Shown piece by piece: positions 47,451 through 52,577 of a stretch of DNA of 52,577 nt; position 1 is the first letter of the stretch, and every line of letters begins with the position of its first letter. Below the pieces are notes generated by a model. The model searched no databases, was not told the DNA's origin, and saw only the letters and a program-made list of their open reading frames with translations. The stretch is from Phaeoceros laevis (Eukaryota; Anthocerotophyta; Anthocerotopsida; Notothyladales), in assembly GCA_049999765.1 (NCBI GenBank), contig JBNGIQ010009324.1, positions 216,238 to 268,814 on the forward strand, given 5' to 3'. A program made the position numbers and the translations under genes.

Positions 47451-48097
47451 TTGAGCATCAGCAGTCCAATTTTGCAAGACACCAATGTTCAAACTGGAAG
47501 CATGCTGGCTGGACGACACTCACCTGGGCTACTTGCCGGCTGAGGGAGTGGAGAGGTTCTTGTAGAGGCTATACTTGGAGTAATTGCAGACACCAGGGGA
47601 GGTTTCAAGAGAAGTGTTTAACAGAGTTGCATACTCATACAACCTCTCGGCCACATCCTGCTAATGCACAATGTTTACGGTCAGCCAACGGTTGTAGGCG
47701 CCGTGAGAAGGGTGGTCCTGCCGTAGCGCAGGGACTCCAAGCATGGATGAGATTTGACGGTTTGCTGAAGGGGTTTTGCAGATATGGCCTTATTCTTTGA
47801 GAATTTGGTACTATGTACAATGTTCACCTTTCACCTTTCACCTTTTTAAAAGACTAAAAAGACGAAGATAATCCTATTAATCAAATGTTTAAACTTTAAA
47901 TTCATACTCTTCACCTGCAAACCTTGGGAGAAAAGGTCAAAATCAAATTAAAGGGTCAATTTTTATCAAGACAAATCAAATATAAACACGTCCCTGACCT
48001 ACAACACCCGCGGCCACTAGGTCACATGACCGGATTTAAACGGATCAAATCTCATCATGGCAAGGAGTAAGTTCGCCCCCTCCCCCTTCCCTTAGGC
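47451..48097. other. no gene seen before the assembly gap
   Basis: Minus-strand frames such as 47635-47820 match nothing I know. 47830-48000 is A/T-rich. Confidence 0.45.
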
Positions 48098-48197
48098 NNN
48101 NNNNNNNNNNNNNNNNNNNNNNNNNNNNNNNNNNNNNNNNNNNNNNNNNNNNNNNNNNNNNNNNNNNNNNNNNNNNNNNNNNNNNNNNNNNNNNNNN
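48098..48197. other. assembly gap (100 N)
   Basis: Exactly 100 undetermined bases, the usual placeholder for a gap of unknown length. Distances across it are unreliable. Confidence 0.99.
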
Positions 48198-50016
48198 GCT
48201 TTAACATAGGTGGGATCCAGATAAAGCTCAATTATTTCTATATGCATGTATATGTTTGAAGAAGAAGAAGTTTATTTGAGTGTTTGAAGCATTTATACAT
48301 TTGCTTAGGTTTACAATTTTTTCATTGAGTGTGGTGCTTGCATTGACGGCGAATAAATGCATTGCTATATGTAATAATCGTATGATCTAGACTTACAAAT
48401 TAGTACGCTATGTCCTCAACCGTTCCATATATTTATATTAGGATAAGGCCAAATATTTGCTATATCCGTTAGACCTTTCATATTCTTAAATAAACCGTTC
48501 GAGTTTGTGGGAGATTCCCTTTGAGGCGTTTGTAAGAGGAAGTCGTGGTCCGGGCGAGAAAGTTGGAGCTGGAGAAGCTGCTGCTGGCAGAAGGGAACCC
48601 TCGAGGCGCACTCCAGATGGAGGAGAGAAAGAAGCCAAGAGCTGGAGGAGGCAACGGGCCCGGCAGCGCCGCCGACAGAAGGGTTGCGAGGAAAGAAAAG
48701 AGGAGGAGGAGAAGAGGGGAGAATGAGGCTGAAGGCTGGCCCAAGTCTCTCTTAGAGCCCAGTCCTGAGAAGAGGAGCTTCAGGAGGTATCTAGGGCACC
48801 AAAGCCTTCGAAATTTGTGCCCCAAAGGCTTACATGTATGGACCCATGGCCAACAGATCTGGAGCTTTGGAGGACCCGGCAGATGCATGCATATGTCCCT
48901 GCCCAGCTAGCTAGCTACCTCTACTTAGCATGCTAGAGCTAGTGCTCTGTCGGCTACTGCAGCAACGATCCAGTTTCTTACGTATACGGCTACCAGACAG
49001 GAGAAGGTACATTGCACCATATCTTTTCCTTGTTGCTTCAGCTGTGTAGAGGCCATGCTTAATTTCCTCCTCCTGCTGTTGCTGTTGTAGGGACTTGTGA
49101 AATCTTCATAGATCAGCATGCATACAACATTCTAGAAGTTTACCGATGAGGGCCGATGTTGCCCCCTATGCATGTATTTTGCTACTTCTATCCAGATAGC
49201 AAAATCCAGAGATGCAGCAGTTGTACTCTGGAGTTCGTATGTTTTGGGTTGGCTAAGTTAAGTATTTCGAGTTCCGAAAGAAATTGCTCTTGCGTAGTCT
49301 GCTGGGTAATGGTGCCCTCTTGTTTTGCCCAATTGAGGTGTCTGAAACTCGGTGGTGAATGCTCGAGTTCGAACCAGGGCACCTCCCCTGGGTTTACTCG
49401 CCTCGCGTTGCCCTATCCTCGATCGAGTTTCTAGAGCATGTGCCCCAGCCCCAGGCTATTTAAAGTGGCTTGCCTGAACTCCTTGGATCATTCTTGCAGT
49501 CTCCAGTTCTCTCCTCTCCAGTTCTCTCCTCTCCTCTCCTCTCCCGCGCTTCTGGGCGGGCCCCCTTTAGCGTCGTAGTGATCGATATCACTTGCTGCTA
49601 CTTCCATCTCCACCACGGTGACGACCTCGTGATTAGTGATCGGCCTTTCCGGTACGGCTTCCAGCACTCGCTCGCCAAACTCTGGAGGTAGAGACACCAG
49701 CAACGAAAATGAGAGCAGCTCCCAGAAAGATGCTAGCGCTGTGGCAAATTAAAAGCTGGCTTGCAAGCAGAGAAAAGGAAATGCTCGCACCATCGGCAAG
49801 CAAGGAGCAGCTAAGCTATAGCCATAGGTAGTTGGGCACTCACCGGGGTATCCCATGCATGGGTCTATCATAGACCCATGCATGGTCTATTAATCGTGGT
49901 CTATGGGCTGAATGTGGCCTTACAATTGCATCAAGAGCCGTGACTTCCTCTTACAAACGCCTAGGAGGGAATCTCCTACAAATATGAACGGTTTATTTAA
50001 GAATATGAAAGTTGAC
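48198..50016. other. 1.8 kb without an assignable gene
   Basis: A plus-strand frame around 48545-48910 begins with GTG, is very rich in Glu, Lys and Arg, and has no family resemblance; it is more likely compositional bias than a gene. A C/T-rich tract at 49500-49545 follows a CTATTTAAAG box (49457-49466), which together resemble a plant core promoter, but no clear gene follows directly. Confidence 0.45.
49500..49545. repeat. CTCTC-rich microsatellite-like tract
   Basis: Repeated TCTCCAGTTC and CTCTCCTCTC units; pyrimidine-rich on the plus strand. May be a promoter Y-patch or a simple repeat. Confidence 0.7.
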
Positions 50017-50678
50017 GGCGGAAGATACCTACACACCTTCGTCGGGAACACACGAATTGCCCTGCCAATGGCTACTGCGACGGGTCCCAACACCGTCGCT
50101 CAATGGCCTTGCGCCTCGGGAAAGAGCTACTGTGGCCGAGGCCCTGTCCAACTCTCCTGGTAAAATCGCAATTCTGCCACGGGTGCTGAATTCAACCAAC
50201 CGTGCTGAAAATTTATGCAGGAACCTTGCACTTCTAAAAGCGTTGGAAATCTTCAATGCATGCGCGCATGAAATTGTTGGCAAAATTGGTGTATATATGT
50301 ATGCGCAGGAACTACAACTACGGGCAGGCCGGGAATGCCGTGGGTGTGAATCTGCTGGCCAGCCCTGAGCTGGTGGAAAACGACGCCGTGGTTTCGTGGA
50401 AAACAGCCATCTGGTTCTGGATGACAGCGCAGTCCCCCAAGCCCTCGGCTCACGCGGCCATGACCGGGCAGTGGACGCCTTCGGCCGCGGACCAGAGCGC
50501 CAACCGGCTCCCTGGGTTCGGACTCACCACCAACATCATCAACGGCGGCCTCGAGTGCGGCCACGGCACGGATCCTCGGGTGCAGGACCGCATCGGCTTT
50601 TTCAACCGCTACGCTGGCCTATTGGGGGTGTCCACTGGCAACAACGTCGATTGCGCCAACCAGACGCCCTGGCCCTGA
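50017..50678 (+). pseudogene. GH19 chitinase, 3' half only, with a frameshift
   Basis: GH19 enzymes cleave chitin and act in defence. Two exon-like parts: about 50017-50159 and 50309-50678, joined by a 149-bp GT-AG intron within a Trp codon (QLSW then NYNYGQAG). The second part has the family C-terminal half intact: [51 protein letters not shown], ending in [11 protein letters not shown]. In the first part, REHTNCPANGYCDGS is in one frame and NTVAQWPCASGKSYCGRG in the next, so one extra base (in the CCC at 50086-50088) breaks the frame. Upstream I find no chitin-binding domain and no HETTGG segment with the first catalytic Glu. The fragment should be inactive unless the N-terminal half lies beyond an unrecognised long intron and the extra base is a sequencing error. 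Confidence 0.75.
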
Positions 50679-51067
50679 ACGTACCTCGTCAACACTTGAA
50701 CAGTGCTTCCAAGGGGGGTCCCAGCGTGCGAAATGGCCCCAAGACCAGCGGCGCCAAGGGTTATAATTAATTGGTGGATGTAAAGTGAAGTTGACAACAG
50801 AGTAAAGACCATGCAGGCTGTGTGAGGAAGCCCCGGCCTGCAATGCCCTGAAGCGACAGCTTGCAAATTCTTGAATTGTAGAGACCTACAGGTGTTGCTT
50901 ACAGTAGTACTGTGCCTTGGAAGTGAGTTGCAAAAAATGGGAAGCAGACCCTATGGATCCAGCCATTCCATGCACTGATAGCTTGCAATTGTGAAAGTTT
51001 AAGCATTGCTGATGTCCAGCGATCTTAACCAGTTGATACATGTCCTCCCACGGGTCTTCAGATTGGC
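50679..51067. other. region between chitinase fragment and F-box gene
   Basis: Convergent 3' ends. Nothing recognised. Confidence 0.5.
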
Positions 51068-52561
51068 TTACACATAGAGGCCTGGTCGTAATTCAACGAG
51101 GCAACTATCATAGCCCGACACCTGATGACCAGCAGCGTTTGTGGTGAGCAGAGTGTCGTCGGGAAACTGCTGCCAGGAGTTTTGAAGAATATGGTACGCA
51201 ACCATGCGACTCTGTTTTTTGCCCTGGATAATTTGTACCGATATCATCATGAAGATCACGTCAGTTGCAAGCTGAGGACGAAGCAAAAACTTGGTGTCAC
51301 ATTTCACTTCTTTGCCACGGAACTTCCATGGCAGCCAGCCCTGTGGCATGATCGAAATCTGATGACACTTGAGCTCCATGCCAGACTCCAGCTTACTCAA
51401 GCATATGCCTTCCGTCGCCCAAATGCCGACGAGAAGCCTACCCTTGGGGCTAACTGAGCAGCGGATCCACCAGCAACGCCCACTATGTTCGAAGAGATGC
51501 TCCCGTGCCCCAGCTCCTGGATCGAACCAGCTGCCTAACCATATGCATTTTCCATCAGCGACGCTGAAGAACAGCGCTCTGGTCAAAAAACCGTCGAAAT
51601 CATACGACCAACGCTCTAGATACAGGACGCGATACAGGACGCAGGCCACATCCATATCCTTGAACAGCAGACAGCTCACGGGGATAATAGAGCTGTATTC
51701 GACCAAGTCTGGATCCGTCAGGCAGCTGTCGTATTCGTCGGGATCAAGCTCGAAGCTAGCCCACGCCCCGTCCTTGCTAGAGTACCTGAAGAAACAGGCT
51801 GAAACGAGGACACTCTGTGTGGCCAGAACCCAGAGCTGGAAGGACGTGACGGCCGCTTTGTCGTCTACCGCCATTCCGACGTTCTTAACCCTTTCGCACA
51901 TTCGTGACGTCACGAACCTGCTTGCTCTGCAAGCGTTCGCTTGCTGTGTTGGCAGATCTAGACTCCTGAGGCTTATTTGAGGTGTGCGCAATGGAGGCAG
52001 CTCTGTCCATGACATGTTGGCCAAATTCACCACACAGAAGCTCATGTCTTCTTGTTCCTGGTCCACTTCCTCAACAGAAACCAGTGTCACCAGCCAACAA
52101 GCACTGACAGCATCGCCGCCAGCGAAGCCGTTGCATGCGGTTAAGAGGGAAGTGCGATATTTTTCAGGCAAGAAGCTCAAATCCACTCGGACGTGAGGCA
52201 TATCTAGGCGGTACTTCAAAAAGGGATTGTGGCTGAACACCCGAATATCACGGTAATTCCTACTGTCTGGATGGTGCAGCATCACGATGCACATGGTGCC
52301 ATGGCGGCAGGCATTAATGAGCGAAGACGAGCTCTCTTGCCTGAAGCTCGGTGAGATTAGAAGGGAGCGCCATTTCTTTGAAAGAACCTGACACCGTGCT
52401 TGGGTCGCAGCAGGGAAATAACTCAGCACCTTTTCCATGAGTTCTTCGGGCAGCTGGCTCCACAGTCCAGCAACCTTTATCTCTTGCCCTGTGGGCTCCG
52501 ACTCCGCCCAGTCCTCTAAGAAATACATCATCACTCCCACTGATTGCAAAGCCGTCGCCAT
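51068..52561 (-). CDS. F-box protein, single exon, 497 aa
   Basis: Likely substrate-binding subunit of an SCF ubiquitin ligase. The ATG at 52561 and the stop at 51068 bound one intronless frame. Seen: an F-box at about residues 33-75 (LWSQLPEELMEKVLSYFPAA followed by TQARCQVLSKKWRSLL), then about 420 residues resembling the plant F-box-associated region, with motifs such as FCVVNLANMSWTELPPL that recall the beta-propeller strand FLVCNP-T-W-LPP of F-box/kelch-like proteins. The terminal part is VSGYDSCLVELRPGLYV. Similar in design to the gene at 553-1875 and possibly a distant paralogue. The promoter lies outside the window: only 16 bases precede the ATG. Confidence 0.83.
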   Translation of the reverse strand: MATALQSVGVMMYFLEDWAESEPTGQEIKVAGLWSQLPEELMEKVLSYFPAATQARCQVLSKKWRSLLISPSFRQESSSSLINACRHGTMCIVMLHHPDSRNYRDIRVFSHNPFLKYRLDMPHVRVDLSFLPEKYRTSLLTACNGFAGGDAVSACWLVTLVSVEEVDQEQEDMSFCVVNLANMSWTELPPLRTPQISLRSLDLPTQQANACRASRFVTSRMCERVKNVGMAVDDKAAVTSFQLWVLATQSVLVSACFFRYSSKDGAWASFELDPDEYDSCLTDPDLVEYSSIIPVSCLLFKDMDVACVLYRVLYLERWSYDFDGFLTRALFFSVADGKCIWLGSWFDPGAGAREHLFEHSGRCWWIRCSVSPKGRLLVGIWATEGICLSKLESGMELKCHQISIMPQGWLPWKFRGKEVKCDTKFLLRPQLATDVIFMMISVQIIQGKKQSRMVAYHILQNSWQQFPDDTLLTTNAAGHQVSGYDSCLVELRPGLYV

Positions 52562-52577
52562 TTCTTCTACAGGTGTG

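Noticed and set aside
48505-48910. Glu/Lys/Arg-rich open frame after the assembly gap.
   Set aside because: Starts at GTG, composition-driven, no family resemblance, and the opposite strand is equally open.

Overview
The window reads as nuclear DNA from a land plant that most likely makes swimming sperm (a bryophyte, lycophyte or fern); I cannot place it more closely. Genes are compact, with mostly short GT-AG introns of about 70-350 bp. There are three very large pentatricopeptide-repeat (PPR) genes and one PPR pseudogene, as expected of lineages with heavy organellar RNA editing. Two genes point to flagellated sperm: a cAMP-dependent protein kinase regulatory subunit (PKA-R) and a CFAP77-type ciliary microtubule protein. 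A 100-base run of N at 48098-48197 is an assembly gap.

Layout. 0.5-1.9 kb: F-box gene (+). 3.2-3.6 kb: small secreted eight-cysteine protein (-). 4.4-6.4 kb: Gemin2, an SMN-complex protein (-). 8.2-10.0 kb: TBL/PMR5-type polysaccharide O-acetyltransferase (+). 11.1-14.3 kb: organellar methionyl-tRNA synthetase (+), ending 59 bp from the stop of PKA-R (-, 14.4-15.9 kb). 17.2-18.5 kb: intronless DDX47/Rrp3-like DEAD-box helicase (+). 18.7-22.6 kb: DYW-type PPR preceded by an exon with part of an OSB-type motif (-). 23.3-24.6 kb: PPR pseudogene (-). 26.6-27.9 kb: DRM1/auxin-repressed protein (+). 29.4-31.7 kb: L-threonine aldolase (+). 32.2-36.4 kb: a 1250-residue disordered repeat protein of no family I know (+). 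37.8-39.4 kb: CFAP77 (-). 40.0-42.9 kb: E+ PPR (-). 43.1-47.1 kb: small three-exon gene running in phase into a DYW PPR (+). 47.3-47.5 kb: second OSB-like relic (-). 50.0-50.7 kb: broken GH19 chitinase fragment (+). 51.1-52.6 kb: second F-box gene (-).

How it hangs together. Most genes are unrelated housekeeping genes. Two themes stand out. First, both DYW PPR reading frames open at an intron 3' splice site and have no organelle-targeting leader of their own, yet each lies just downstream of an exon of an unrelated gene whose donor site is in the right phase. That suggests PPR copies acquire their N-terminus by capturing host exons. Second, PKA-R and CFAP77 tie the region to male-gamete motility. 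All exon boundaries below were read by eye from splice consensus, reading phase and protein-family similarity, without transcripts.
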